Assembly (NCBI RefSeq): GCF_001466305.1
Contig: NZ_JWID01000004.1
Coordinates: forward strand, 156,099 to 220,098
Length of the DNA: 64,000 bases
From: Defluviitalea phaphyphila
GTDB lineage: Bacteria; Bacillota; Clostridia; Lachnospirales; Defluviitaleaceae
Direction: 5' to 3'
The translations under genes and the position numbers were made by a program. The notes below the pieces were generated by a model that did not search any database, was not told the origin of the DNA, and saw only the letters and a list, made by a program, of their open reading frames with translations. Numbering within the stretch: the stretch's first letter is position 1; every line of letters starts with the position of its first letter. Positions 45,950 to 55,406 of this stretch are shown here, piece after piece.

Positions 45950-46693
45950 ATGGAAAATAAGATTTTAGCTACAGTAGATGGAAGAGAAATAAAACAATCA
46001 GATGTTTTCGCTCTTATGCAAAGTTTAGGACAAAATGCCATGCAATTTAATACTCCACAAGGTCAAAAAGATTTACTTAATGAAATCATTGCTCAAGAAT
46101 TACTTTACTCAGATGCTCTTGAAAATAAATTTGACCAAGAAGAACAATTTATAACTGTATTAGAACAAATGAAAAAAACTTTGCTTATTCAATATGCTGC
46201 TAATAAATTAATGTCTTCTGTTTCTGTTAGTGATGAAGAAGCAAAAGAATATTTTGATAATAATAAAAATAAATTTATAAAAGAAAAAACTGTTGCTGCT
46301 AGTCATATTTTAGTTAATACTAAAGAAGAAGCAGAAAAAATACTAGAAGAAATTAATAATGGATTAGGTTTTGATGAAGCAGCTCGTAAATATTCTAGTT
46401 GTCCTTCTAGTAATAGTGGAGGATTTCTTGGAGAATTTCCTAAGGGTAAAATGGTACCTGAATTTGAACAGGCAGCTTTTTCTATGAAAGTTGGAGAAAT
46501 TAGTTCTCCTGTTAAAACTCAATTTGGATATCATTTAATTAAAGTTGAAAAGGTTAATGAAGCAAGGGAAAGTTCTTTTGAAGAAGTTAAAGAAAATGTA
46601 AAACAACAATGTTTATCTCAAAAACAAAAAGAATTATATATTAAAAAACAAGAAGAATTAAAGCAAAAATATACAGTAAATATTATGGAATAA
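45950..46693 (+). CDS. Parvulin-type peptidyl-prolyl isomerase, apparently cytoplasmic
   Basis: The 247-residue protein has a SurA/PrsA-like N-terminal helical region (residues 1-105, starting MENKILATVDGREIKQSDV). A parvulin domain (AASHILVNTKEEAEKILEEI, CPSSNSGGFLGEFPKGKMVP, TQFGYHLIKVEKV) follows at about 113-210. Unlike PrsA it has no signal peptide or lipobox, so it should act on cytosolic proteins. AAAGGAG precedes the ATG. It is monocistronic; the S41 protease follows 121 nt later on the same strand. Confidence 0.9.
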   Translation: MENKILATVDGREIKQSDVFALMQSLGQNAMQFNTPQGQKDLLNEIIAQELLYSDALENKFDQEEQFITVLEQMKKTLLIQYAANKLMSSVSVSDEEAKEYFDNNKNKFIKEKTVAASHILVNTKEEAEKILEEINNGLGFDEAARKYSSCPSSNSGGFLGEFPKGKMVPEFEQAAFSMKVGEISSPVKTQFGYHLIKVEKVNEARESSFEEVKENVKQQCLSQKQKELYIKKQEELKQKYTVNIME

Positions 46694-46814
46694 TATTACT
46701 TTTAATTTTTCGCCTACTATTTCAAAAATCTTTCTTTTTTTTCTAAAAATTTATTGTATTTCGTCTAATTATGGCATACACTAGTATATATGGACTATAC
46801 TAAGGAGGATTTTT

Positions 46815-47753
46815 ATGTTTAGGCGAAAAAAACCCCTGTTTATTTCTATGGATCAAAAATACAAAAAGTTAAAAAGGAAATTTTATATTTTACTTACTAT
46901 ATTTATTTTATTTGTATTGGGTACATCTTATTATATTTACTTAAATTATGATTACCTTGCTTTTAAACATTTTATTAGTCAAAATTATATTTACACTGAA
47001 ACTTTAGATGAACTATATGAAAAAGAATTAAAACAAAATGTGAATGGAAAGTATTACAAATACTTTGATAATGTTGTTATATCCATTGTTACAAGGGAAA
47101 TAAGAGAATTAAATGGAGATATGTATACTTATCAATATCTTCCTGAAGAATATGAGAAAAGTAAAGTCGATGAAAAGAAAGAAGCCCAAAATTCTTATGT
47201 AGAAGAATTATCAAAAAATGCTGTTTATCTTAAACTTACCAATTACTCAAAATACACTAAAGATTTTATAAAAGACCAAATTAATTATTTAAAAGATTAT
47301 CCTAATATTATTATTGATTTAAGAGATAATAGAGGAGGAGATATTTCTGCTCTATATTATATGAGTGATTTATTTCTTCCAAAAAATAAAATATTAGCCT
47401 TTGATATTACTAGATCCAAACTATTTACTAGAACAGTAAAGAGTAAAAGAAAACAAACCCTTCACTATGACAATATAATTATTTTACAAAATAAAAATAC
47501 TGCCAGCTCTAGTGAAGGATTTATTTCAGCTTTAAAAGATAATTTAGATAATGTTACTTTAATAGGAGAAACTACCTTTGGTAAAGGAATAGGTCAGTTT
47601 ACCCTTCCTTTAACAAAAGGTTTTGCCATTAAAGCTACTACAATGTTATGGAACACTCCAAATAATATTAATATTCAAGAAATCGGTATATCTCCTGATA
47701 TAGAATATACAAACGAAGACATAGTTGAATATGCTTTAAAATATATAGAATAA
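46815..47753 (+). CDS. Membrane-anchored S41-family peptidase without PDZ domain
   Basis: The 312-residue protein has a basic N-terminus, one membrane helix (FYILLTIFILFVLGTSYYI, about residues 27-46) and an extracytoplasmic S41 domain. NIIIDLRDNRGGDISALYYM near 170, NKNTASSSEGFISAL near 232 with the nucleophilic Ser, and LIGETTFGKGIGQFTLP with the catalytic Lys are the tail-specific protease signatures. The PDZ domain found in CtpA is missing. It probably trims cell-envelope proteins. AAGGAGG precedes the ATG. Confidence 0.87.
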   Translation: MFRRKKPLFISMDQKYKKLKRKFYILLTIFILFVLGTSYYIYLNYDYLAFKHFISQNYIYTETLDELYEKELKQNVNGKYYKYFDNVVISIVTREIRELNGDMYTYQYLPEEYEKSKVDEKKEAQNSYVEELSKNAVYLKLTNYSKYTKDFIKDQINYLKDYPNIIIDLRDNRGGDISALYYMSDLFLPKNKILAFDITRSKLFTRTVKSKRKQTLHYDNIIILQNKNTASSSEGFISALKDNLDNVTLIGETTFGKGIGQFTLPLTKGFAIKATTMLWNTPNNINIQEIGISPDIEYTNEDIVEYALKYIE

Positions 47754-47768
47754 AAATTATCTAATATT

Positions 47769-48725
47769 TTATTCTAACCCTGTTCCCTCGTCAATGCCTA
47801 ACATTATATTCATATTTTGAACAGCAGCTCCAGAAGCTCCCTTTCCTAAGTTATCAAGTCTTGTAAGGATTAGGGTGCTTCCTTTTTTATCATTTCCAAA
47901 AACAAAAATTTCACATTTATTTGTATCGTTACAACCTGTAATATCAAACCCTCCATCAAATAATAAATCCATTGGCTGATAAGGCATTACTTTAACAAAT
48001 CTTTCATCTTTATAATATTCAGCTAGAGCTAAAGCTATCTCCTTTCCTGTAGCTTTTTTATTTAAAAGATTATTATGAATAGGAATAGATACTGCTAATC
48101 CTTTATAATAATTACTAACTATAGGAATAAAAATAGGGTCATTTTTTAGTCCTGCATACATTGTCATTTCTGGAAGGTGCTTATGATTAAGCTCAAGAGC
48201 ATAAGGCCTTGGGGCTTTTGTATAAGGATTATTTTCTTCTTCTTTTTCATACTTTTGTATTAATTTTTTTCCACCACCACTATATCCTGTAATAGAATGA
48301 ACTGTTATAGGATAATCTGATGGCATAATTTTTTCATTTATTAATGGAGCTACTGATAATATAAAAGCTGTAGCATGACATCCTGGAACTGTTACTCTAT
48401 TAGATTTTCTTATTTTTTCCCTTTGTTCTTTTACTAATTCTGGCATTCCATAGGTCCAACCATCAGTTGTTCTATGAGCTACACTTGGGTCTATTATTTT
48501 TGTTTTCGGATTCGTTACAAGTTTAGCCGATTCCTTAGCTGCTTCATCAGGCAAACATAAAAATACTATATCTGCTTCATTTAAATATTTCTTTTTTAAC
48601 TTTACATCTTTTCTTTTATCATAATCAATATGCAATAATTCAACATTTGGATGTTTAGCCAATCTCTCATGAATTTGAAGTCCTGTTGTTCCCATTTGTC
48701 CATCTACAAATACCTTATATTTCAT
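47769..48725 (-). CDS. argC: N-acetyl-gamma-glutamyl-phosphate reductase, type 2
   Basis: The 318-residue enzyme starts at ATG 48725 (MKYKVFVDGQMGTTGLQIHE), with AGGGG upstream. It shows the NADP-binding loop DGQMGTTGLQ, VFLCLPDEAAKESA, the active-site Cys in VPGCHATAF near residue 116, and the ITGYSGGGKK loop. Type 2 ArgC reduces acetylglutamyl phosphate in arginine synthesis. No other arginine genes are in the window, so it is a detached step. It could also act on related acyl-phosphates. Confidence 0.9.
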   Translation of the reverse strand: MKYKVFVDGQMGTTGLQIHERLAKHPNVELLHIDYDKRKDVKLKKKYLNEADIVFLCLPDEAAKESAKLVTNPKTKIIDPSVAHRTTDGWTYGMPELVKEQREKIRKSNRVTVPGCHATAFILSVAPLINEKIMPSDYPITVHSITGYSGGGKKLIQKYEKEEENNPYTKAPRPYALELNHKHLPEMTMYAGLKNDPIFIPIVSNYYKGLAVSIPIHNNLLNKKATGKEIALALAEYYKDERFVKVMPYQPMDLLFDGGFDITGCNDTNKCEIFVFGNDKKGSTLILTRLDNLGKGASGAAVQNMNIMLGIDEGTGLE

Positions 48726-48805
48726 AATTAATCCCCTCAATCAAATTTATTTATTTTATTTTCATAATTATACATTGGAAAGAATAATTATTCAATAGTG
48801 TTTTT

Positions 48806-48997
48806 TTATTTAGTTACAAATTGATTAATTTTCTTATCATAAGCATAGCCTATTGGGTCAATTTTATTTATAATATCTTTTTCTGATAAGTTATATCTTT
48901 CAATCAATTGTCCTAAATCTTTACATTCATCCCTCAGCTTCATATTTAACCAACTTAAAAATATATAAGGATCTTCCTTAGGAATATAATTAGCCAT
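48806..48997 (-). CDS. DUF4250-family small protein
   Basis: The 63-residue protein matches the DUF4250 pattern: MANYIPKEDPYIFLSWLNMK at the N-terminus, LRDECKDLGQLIERY, and GYAYDKKINQFV at the end. It is a soluble, mainly helical protein whose function is unknown to me. AGGAGG precedes the ATG. It is upstream of argC on the same strand, with an 80-nt gap. Confidence 0.82.
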   Translation of the reverse strand: MANYIPKEDPYIFLSWLNMKLRDECKDLGQLIERYNLSEKDIINKIDPIGYAYDKKINQFVTK

Positions 48998-49097
48998 TAC
49001 ATCTGCCTCCTAACTAAAAAATTATTTAAAAAAATACTAGTGTTTAATATTTAAATTTATTGTATAATATTTTAAAAAAGAAAAGGGTGGTAATATT

Positions 49098-50054
49098 ATG
49101 CCTAAAATTTGTTTTTTAGATTCAAAAACTATTGGGAAAGACATTGATCTATCCATATTAAATGAATTAGGGGATGTAACTATTTATGAAGAAACTTCCC
49201 CTGAAGAAGTTGTAGAAAGAATAAAAGAGCAAGATATTGTTATTACTAATAAGGTAATACTTAATTCTTCTAATTTATCTCAAGCTAAAAATCTTAAATT
49301 AATTTGTATAACTGCTACTGGAACTAATAACGTAGATTTAAACTACACAAAAGAACATGGTATAGTGGTTACAAATGTTGCAGGATACTCAACACATAGT
49401 GTTATTCAGCATACTTTTGCTATGGCTTTTTATCTTATAGAGCATCTCTCTTATTATGATCAATATGTTAAATCTAAGGAATATTGTAATAATGATATTT
49501 TTACTCATATAGGAAAGCCTTTTTATGAGTTAAAAGGAAAAACTTGGGGAATTATAGGGTTAGGGACTATTGGACAAGGAGTTGCTAAAATAGCCTCCGC
49601 CTTTGGATGTAATGTTATTTATTATTCTACTTCCGGTAAGAACAATAATCAACCCTTTACGCAAGTAAGTTTAGATACCTTACTTAGTACTTCTGATATT
49701 ATTTCAATACATGCTCCTTTAAATGAAAAAACCAATAATTTATTAACTTATAATGAACTTATTAAAATGAAAAAATCTGCTATTTTATTAAATTTAGGTC
49801 GTGGAAATATTGTAAACGAAAAAGATTTAGCTAAAGCTCTTAATAATAATATTATAGCAGGAGCTGGCCTTGATGTCCTATCCCATGAACCAATGGGAAA
49901 AAATAACCCCCTATTTTCTGTAGAAAATAAAGAAAAATTATTTATAACTCCTCATATAGCATGGGCTAGTACTGAAGCTAGAAGCCTTTTAATTAAAGAA
50001 GTAGCTGAAAATATTCGTGCATTTTTAAAAGGTGAACATAGAAATAGAGTATAA
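49098..50054 (+). CDS. D-2-hydroxyacid dehydrogenase (glycerate dehydrogenase-like)
   Basis: The 318-residue NAD-dependent enzyme has the C-terminal catalytic-half marker ATGTNNVDL near residue 74, the NAD-binding loop GIIGLGTIGQGVAK near 151, LNLGRGNIVNE with catalytic Arg, AGLDVLSHEP with Glu and TPHIAWA with catalytic His. Sequence features suggest hydroxypyruvate/glycerate dehydrogenase, but lactate or other 2-keto acids are possible. It is monocistronic and ends in a terminator shared with the convergent aminotransferase. Confidence 0.9.
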   Translation: MPKICFLDSKTIGKDIDLSILNELGDVTIYEETSPEEVVERIKEQDIVITNKVILNSSNLSQAKNLKLICITATGTNNVDLNYTKEHGIVVTNVAGYSTHSVIQHTFAMAFYLIEHLSYYDQYVKSKEYCNNDIFTHIGKPFYELKGKTWGIIGLGTIGQGVAKIASAFGCNVIYYSTSGKNNNQPFTQVSLDTLLSTSDIISIHAPLNEKTNNLLTYNELIKMKKSAILLNLGRGNIVNEKDLAKALNNNIIAGAGLDVLSHEPMGKNNPLFSVENKEKLFITPHIAWASTEARSLLIKEVAENIRAFLKGEHRNRV

Positions 50055-50085
50055 AATAACCACCTTTTTTGGGGTGGTTATTTTT
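50053..50085. terminator. Bidirectional terminator
   Basis: The stem AAATAACCACC and its complement GGTGGTTATTT enclose a short T/G-rich loop and carry A/T tails. It sits between the convergent 2-hydroxyacid dehydrogenase and aminotransferase genes. Confidence 0.85.
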
Positions 50086-51274
50086 ATTTCATATTATACA
50101 ATTGAGCTAATTTTTCAAATGCGGGTAAAGATTTTTGTATTTTTTCATAGGAAACACAATATGATAATCTTACATGTCCTGGACATCCAAAAGTTGAACC
50201 AGGTACTAATAATAAATTAAATTTTTTAGCATCTTCACAGAATTTTTTATCATCTTCTATAGGAGTTCTAGGAAATAAATAAAATGCTCCTTTGGGCTTT
50301 ATACATTTAAATCCAAGATTTATCAAATGATTGTATAACAAATCTCTATTTTTTTTGTATATATTTACATCTACTTCAGAATCTAAACAATCTGCAATTA
50401 CTCTTTGAAAAAGAGATGGAGCATTTACAAATCCAAGGATTCTATTAGCAACATTTAAAGCTTGCATTATATCTTCATAACCGTCCATATTAGGATTAGC
50501 AACTATATATCCTATTCTTTCTCCAGGTATAGATAAGGATTTACTATATGAATATCCTATGAATGAATTTTTATAATATTTTAATATATAAGGCACTTCT
50601 ACTCCATCATATGCAATTTCTCTATAAGGCTCGTCAGATATAAGATATATACTATTTCCAAATTCCTTTTCTTTCTCATTTAAAACCTTAGCCAATTCCT
50701 TTATAGCTTTTTCTGAATAAACAACTCCTGTTGGATTATTAGGAGAATTAATTATAACAGCTTTTGTTTTTCTTGTTATTTTATCTTTTAATATTTCTAT
50801 ATTAGGCTCAAAAGTATCTACATCTGGAGGCACTACTACTAATTCTCCATCAAAATTATTTACATAATTTTTATATTCTCCAAAGAAAGGAGCAAATACA
50901 ATAACTTCATCTCCAGGATTTAACAAAGTTTTAAAAATAATATTTAATCCTCCAGCTGCTCCACAAGTCATAACTATGCTGTCTAATGATAAATTCAAAT
51001 TATACTTTTTATTAATAAAATCTGCAATCTTATTTCTTACATCAGGATATCCTGAATTATTCATGTAACCATGAATAACATTAGGAGACTCCGTATCTAA
51101 TATTCTTTTAATAGATGTTTTAATATCTTCAGGAGGAGCTACATTAGGATTCCCTAAACTAAAATCAAAAACATTTTCTTCTCCATACATATCTGCTAAT
51201 TTTTTCCCTTCTTCAAACATAGCTCGAATTACAGAACTATTAGCTACTAAAATTTTCATTTTATTAGATATCAT
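50084..51274 (-). CDS. PLP-dependent class I/II aminotransferase
   Basis: The 396-residue protein starts at ATG 51274 behind AGGAG. Fold-type I features are VFDFSLGNPNVAPP, CGAAGGLNIIFKTLL, NSPNNPTGVVYSE (PLP-ring Asp/Asn region), ISDEPYREIAYDG and the Schiff-base Lys in YSYSKSLSIPGERIGY. The C-terminal GHVRLSYCVSYE holds the substrate Arg. The order is close to aspartate/aromatic aminotransferases of Firmicutes, with pyridoxal phosphate as cofactor. The amino-acid substrate is not predictable. It is monocistronic. Confidence 0.9.
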   Translation of the reverse strand: MISNKMKILVANSSVIRAMFEEGKKLADMYGEENVFDFSLGNPNVAPPEDIKTSIKRILDTESPNVIHGYMNNSGYPDVRNKIADFINKKYNLNLSLDSIVMTCGAAGGLNIIFKTLLNPGDEVIVFAPFFGEYKNYVNNFDGELVVVPPDVDTFEPNIEILKDKITRKTKAVIINSPNNPTGVVYSEKAIKELAKVLNEKEKEFGNSIYLISDEPYREIAYDGVEVPYILKYYKNSFIGYSYSKSLSIPGERIGYIVANPNMDGYEDIMQALNVANRILGFVNAPSLFQRVIADCLDSEVDVNIYKKNRDLLYNHLINLGFKCIKPKGAFYLFPRTPIEDDKKFCEDAKKFNLLLVPGSTFGCPGHVRLSYCVSYEKIQKSLPAFEKLAQLYNMK

Positions 51275-51390
51275 ACCTATTCTCCTTTTGTAATAATTCA
51301 TTTTTTTTAATATATTTATAATATTGTACTATTTATATTTATTAAAATCAATAATTTGAAAATTGAAATAAATTTTTACCTAAAAAATAA

Positions 51391-51410
51391 ACCTGGCATA
51401 TTTCCCAGGT
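51391..51410 (-). terminator. Terminator of the cysteine desulfurase/TtcA-like operon
   Basis: A 6-bp GC-rich stem ACCTGG/CCAGGT with an 8-nt loop is followed on the minus strand by TTATTTTTT. Confidence 0.75.
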
Positions 51411-51425
51411 AAAACAAGAATACTT

Positions 51426-52256
51426 TTATTTTTCGTCATAATCATCTAAAAAGCTATGCTTTATACCATTTTTCTGATATCCAATAACCGTATCTAAATT
51501 AACATTATGTACACTTCTAAAAATATTCATCTCTATATGAGGATTTGTTTGCCTAAACTTCTTTATTAAAGCTTTCATTTCTTGACGTTTTGACCCTATA
51601 CCACTATCTCCTAACATACAATTTTCTGTAAGTCGACAAGCACATTGAATAAATTGTAAGTTATTATATCTTTTCCATGCAATAATATCTGCTTCCTTAA
51701 CTAAATATAAAGGCCTTATAAGTTCCATTCCTTCATAATTAGTACTATGTAACTTAGGCATCATAGTTTTAATTTGTCCACTATATAACATACTCATTAA
51801 AATTGTTTCTATAACATCATCAAAATGATGACCTAAAGCTATTTTATTGCATCCTAATTCTTTTGCATTTTTATATAAATACCCTCTTCTCATCCTTGCA
51901 CATAAATAACAAGGAGAATCACTAACTTCTGCTACAATATTATATATATCTGTTTCAAATATTTTTATTGGTATATTTAGATATTTACTATTATCAATAA
52001 TAATTTGTCTATTTCTAGGATTATATCCTGGGTCCATTACTAAAAATTCTAATTCAAAATCTATTTTCCCATGCCTTTGTATTTCTTGCATACATTTGGC
52101 CAATAACGTGGAATCTTTTCCCCCAGAAATACAAACTGCTATTTTATCTCCCTCTTTTATTAATTCATAATCATTAATAGCTGTAATAAATTTTGACCAT
52201 ATTTGTTTACGATATTTTTTTATAATACTTCTTTCTACTTCTTTATATTTCTCCAT
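51426..52256 (-). CDS. TtcA-like PP-loop tRNA thiolation protein
   Basis: The 276-residue protein has the PP-loop AVCISGGKDSTLLAKCM near residue 40 and the CX2C pair in SPCYLCARMRRGYLY near 125. HHFDDVIETILMSMLYSGQI near 152 and a further Cys-rich segment (CACRLTENC) near 205 complete the TtcA layout. TtcA proteins use ATP and an iron-sulfur cluster to put sulfur on cytidine-32 of tRNA. It follows the cysteine desulfurase gene by 8 nt, which would supply sulfur. A role on another tRNA position is possible. Confidence 0.85.
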   Translation of the reverse strand: MEKYKEVERSIIKKYRKQIWSKFITAINDYELIKEGDKIAVCISGGKDSTLLAKCMQEIQRHGKIDFELEFLVMDPGYNPRNRQIIIDNSKYLNIPIKIFETDIYNIVAEVSDSPCYLCARMRRGYLYKNAKELGCNKIALGHHFDDVIETILMSMLYSGQIKTMMPKLHSTNYEGMELIRPLYLVKEADIIAWKRYNNLQFIQCACRLTENCMLGDSGIGSKRQEMKALIKKFRQTNPHIEMNIFRSVHNVNLDTVIGYQKNGIKHSFLDDYDEK

Positions 52257-52264
52257 ATTTCCCC

Positions 52265-53386
52265 CTACTTCACTAATTTTTTATAACATTTATCAAAACA
52301 ATCTAAAAAAGTATCTATATCTTCCATAGTAGTATAATGACTTAAACTAATTCTTAAAGTGGATAAAGCTAATTTTCTATCCTTTGTAATAGCATATACT
52401 GGCCTTGAAGGAGTGTTAGGAGCACAGCAAGCAGATTTAGTTGAAACATATATATCATAGTTTTCTAATTCTTTTTGAAAATTTGTTGTACTAATTCCTT
52501 TTATGCTTATATTTAATATATAAGGAATAGATTTATCTGTACTATTAATTCTTACCTTTGAATACTCTTTTAAAGATTGTTGTAATCTTTGATTTAAATT
52601 TTTGACATATTGATATTTATTTTCTATATCCATATTAGCTAAAGAAATTGCTTTCTCTGCAGAAGCTATTAACGCAAGATTAGGAGTCCCGCTTCTAAAT
52701 ATAGTTGTACTTATTCCTCCATGAATTAAGGGCTCTAGTAACACATTTTCTTTTTTAATTAAAATTCCTATCCCGTTTAATCCATAAAATTTATGAGGTG
52801 CAAAACTAATTAAATCAATATTTTCAAATGAAACAGGTATCTTCCCTATTGCTTGAGTAGCATCCACATGAAAAAAACAATTAGGATAAGATAATAATAT
52901 TTTTCCTATTTCATTAATATCCTGTTTTATCCCTACTTCACTATCTACATAGCCAATAGAAACTAATATTGTATCTTCCCTTAGTAATTCTTTTAAATGT
53001 TCTAAATCCACTAACCCATTATCTAAAACATCTACATAATCTATCTCAAATCCTTGATTTTGTAATGCAGTTAAAGGTCCTGTAACGGAAGAATGTTCTA
53101 AATAAGTTGAAATAATATGCTTTCCATATCTTTTATATTCATTAGCAATCCCTTTAATTGCTAAATTATTTGCCTCTGTAGCTCCTGATGTATAAATTAT
53201 TTCACTCTCTTTTACTTTTAAAATTTCAGCAATTTTTTTAGTAGATAAATCTAAACAACTTTTAGCTTCTTGTCCTAGTTTATGAGTTGAATTAGGATTG
53301 CCTATATATGACTTTGATATATCATAAAAAGTTTTTAAAACTTCTTCATTAACAGGAGTAGTAGCTGCATAATCTAAATAAATCAT
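52265..53386 (-). CDS. Cysteine desulfurase (NifS/IscS family)
   Basis: The 373-residue PLP enzyme begins YLDYAATTPVNEEVL. It has TSGATEANNLAIKG near residue 68, HVDATQAIGKIPV, the Schiff-base Lys in SFAPHKFYGLNGIG near 200 and a catalytic Cys loop with two Cys (TKSACCAPNTPS) near 320. It removes sulfur from cysteine as a persulfide. It is in an operon with a TtcA-like tRNA thiolase, suggesting a dedicated sulfur donor for tRNA rather than bulk Fe-S assembly. No iscU-type scaffold is nearby. AGAGAGGG precedes the ATG. Confidence 0.92.
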   Translation of the reverse strand: MIYLDYAATTPVNEEVLKTFYDISKSYIGNPNSTHKLGQEAKSCLDLSTKKIAEILKVKESEIIYTSGATEANNLAIKGIANEYKRYGKHIISTYLEHSSVTGPLTALQNQGFEIDYVDVLDNGLVDLEHLKELLREDTILVSIGYVDSEVGIKQDINEIGKILLSYPNCFFHVDATQAIGKIPVSFENIDLISFAPHKFYGLNGIGILIKKENVLLEPLIHGGISTTIFRSGTPNLALIASAEKAISLANMDIENKYQYVKNLNQRLQQSLKEYSKVRINSTDKSIPYILNISIKGISTTNFQKELENYDIYVSTKSACCAPNTPSRPVYAITKDRKLALSTLRISLSHYTTMEDIDTFLDCFDKCYKKLVK

Positions 53387-53598
53387 TATATTCCCTCTCT
53401 TTATTGAATATCCATTTTATACCTATGCATATATATAAAAATACTTCGAATTAAATAATACTTTTACAAAGAATATTTGTCAACATAAAATAAATCTATT
53501 AAATATATAATAATAGTTAACTTTAAAAAATAAATTTACTTGATTTTATAAAGTTTATATGATAAAATTACATAAAATCAAAAAAAGGAGCGTTGGTA

Positions 53599-54948
53599 AT
53601 GGAATCTTTAATATCAGCAAATCATATTAATTTTGCCCTAGTATTTATAGAAGGTATTTTATCCTTTTTTTCCCCTTGTGTTATCCCTATTATTCCTGTT
53701 TATATGGGGTATTTAGCTGGGAATACAGATGATATTGGACAAAATGGTAAAATTATTTATAATAGAACCAAAGTATTTTTGCATACTATCTTTTTTGTAT
53801 TAGGGATTTCTTTTTCCTTTTTTATTTTAGGAATGTCTTTTTCTGCTATAGGGAAATTTTTTCAAAGTAATAGGTTGCTTTTTACAAGAATATCAGGGAT
53901 ACTTATTATAATTTTAGGATTATTCCAAGTAGGAATTTTTGAATTTAAATTTCTCAATAGAGAAAGAAAATTTCATCTTAATTTGGCTAATAAACAAGCA
54001 AATCCTTTTATAGCATTAATTATGGGATTCACCTTTAGTTTTGCTTGGACTCCTTGCGTTGGGCCTGCTCTTTCATCAGTATTAATTTTAGCTTCTAGTG
54101 CTAAAACTTCTCTTTTAGGAAATGCTTTAGTTTTAGTATATGCTATTGGTTTTATTATCCCTTTTTTATTACTTGGAATTTTTACTACACAAGCATTAAA
54201 TTTTTTTAATTCTCATAGAAAGTTATTAAAATACACAGTAAAACTTGGAGGTATTATACTTATTTTAATGGGAATTATGACTTTTACTGGATGGATGAAT
54301 GGAGTATCTAGTTATCTAAATTCCTTTATTTCTTCATCTACTTCTCAAAACCAAAATGCTAAAAATATAAATGAAGAATCTTTAGAAAATAATCAAACAT
54401 CTCATGAGGAAGAAATTATCGAAGAAAAAGAAGATATAAAACAAGAAAACGTAGAAGAAAATTCAGAAGATGAAAACTCAGAAGAGAAAAAAATTCCTGC
54501 TATCGATTTTACATTAATAGATCAGTATGGTAATGAACATACATTATCTGATTATAAAGGAAAAGTTATATTCTTAAATTTTTGGGCAACCTGGTGCCCG
54601 CCTTGTCAAGCAGAAATGCCTGATATAGAAGAACTTTATAATGAGTATGGTCAAAATGAAGGGGATGTTATATTTTTAGGAGTTGCTAATCCAAGAAGTG
54701 AAGATAATATAAATACTAGAGAATTAACTAAAGAAGAAATCATTTCATTTTTAGAAGAAAACGGATATACATTCCCTTCAGTATTTGATGAAACAGGAGA
54801 AATCTATTATCAATATGGTATTTCTTCTTTCCCAACTACTTTCTTAATAGATAAAGAAGGTAATATCAAAGGATATGCTAGAGGTATGCTTACTAAGGAT
54901 ATTATGAAAAATGCTATTGAAGAAACATTAAATTCTGAAGATGAATAA
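53599..54948 (+). CDS. CcdA (DsbD-gamma type) membrane domain fused to a TlpA-like thioredoxin
   Basis: The 449-residue protein starts at ATG 53599, with AAAGGAG upstream. Residues 1-235 form six helices of CcdA, with the two redox Cys in FFSPCVIPIIPVY and FAWTPCVGPALSS. An acidic linker of about 50 residues (rich in Glu, Asn and Ser) follows. A thioredoxin-like domain from about residue 295 has NFWATWCPPCQAEMP and SSFPTTFLIDKEGNI. The fusion would carry electrons across the membrane from cytosolic thioredoxin to its own external WCPPC. Partner substrates are unknown. The HxlR regulator gene follows by 26 nt. Confidence 0.92.
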   Translation: MESLISANHINFALVFIEGILSFFSPCVIPIIPVYMGYLAGNTDDIGQNGKIIYNRTKVFLHTIFFVLGISFSFFILGMSFSAIGKFFQSNRLLFTRISGILIIILGLFQVGIFEFKFLNRERKFHLNLANKQANPFIALIMGFTFSFAWTPCVGPALSSVLILASSAKTSLLGNALVLVYAIGFIIPFLLLGIFTTQALNFFNSHRKLLKYTVKLGGIILILMGIMTFTGWMNGVSSYLNSFISSSTSQNQNAKNINEESLENNQTSHEEEIIEEKEDIKQENVEENSEDENSEEKKIPAIDFTLIDQYGNEHTLSDYKGKVIFLNFWATWCPPCQAEMPDIEELYNEYGQNEGDVIFLGVANPRSEDNINTRELTKEEIISFLEENGYTFPSVFDETGEIYYQYGISSFPTTFLIDKEGNIKGYARGMLTKDIMKNAIEETLNSEDE

Positions 54949-54974
54949 AATTTATAGAAAGAAGGACTTGCTTT

Positions 54975-55406
54975 ATGAAGAACTTATATAATTTCCCTTG
55001 TAATATTGCACAAACCTTAAACATTATAGGAGATAAATGGACATTACTTATATTACGTGCATTATCCAATGGAAATGATACTTATAATAAGTTATTAAAT
55101 AATCTTGAGGGGATTCCTAGTAATCTCCTCTCAAGTCGTTTAAAAAGTTTAGAAGAAGATGAACTTATAACATCTGTATTATATCAAAAACATCCTCCTC
55201 GCTATAAATATATTCTTACAGAAAGCGGAAAAGATTTAGAAGATGTATTTAATACTATTATCCTTTGGGGAGAAAAACATTTAAAAAAATGTTATAAAGA
55301 GTTAGTTCATAGTTCCTGTAATCATAAAATTCAAATTCAATATTTTTGTCCTCACTGTCAAAAAACAATTGATAAAAATGAAATTTTAGTAAAAGATACA
55401 CCTTAA
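54975..55406 (+). CDS. HxlR-family regulator with C-terminal zinc-ribbon-like Cys/His cluster
   Basis: The 143-residue protein has the HxlR winged HTH. FPCNIAQTLNIIGDKWTLLI carries the conserved redox-active Cys9, and NLLSSRLKSLEEDELITS, PPRYKYILTESGKDLEDV and LWGEKHL follow. The last 30 residues add a CX(1)H...CX2C cluster (CNHKIQIQYFCPHC) that could bind zinc, an uncommon extension. HxlR proteins respond to thiol stress or electrophiles, fitting its position just after a thiol-redox transporter. It could control that operon and the repeat-rich promoter at 55943-55974. Confidence 0.88.
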   Translation: MKNLYNFPCNIAQTLNIIGDKWTLLILRALSNGNDTYNKLLNNLEGIPSNLLSSRLKSLEEDELITSVLYQKHPPRYKYILTESGKDLEDVFNTIILWGEKHLKKCYKELVHSSCNHKIQIQYFCPHCQKTIDKNEILVKDTP

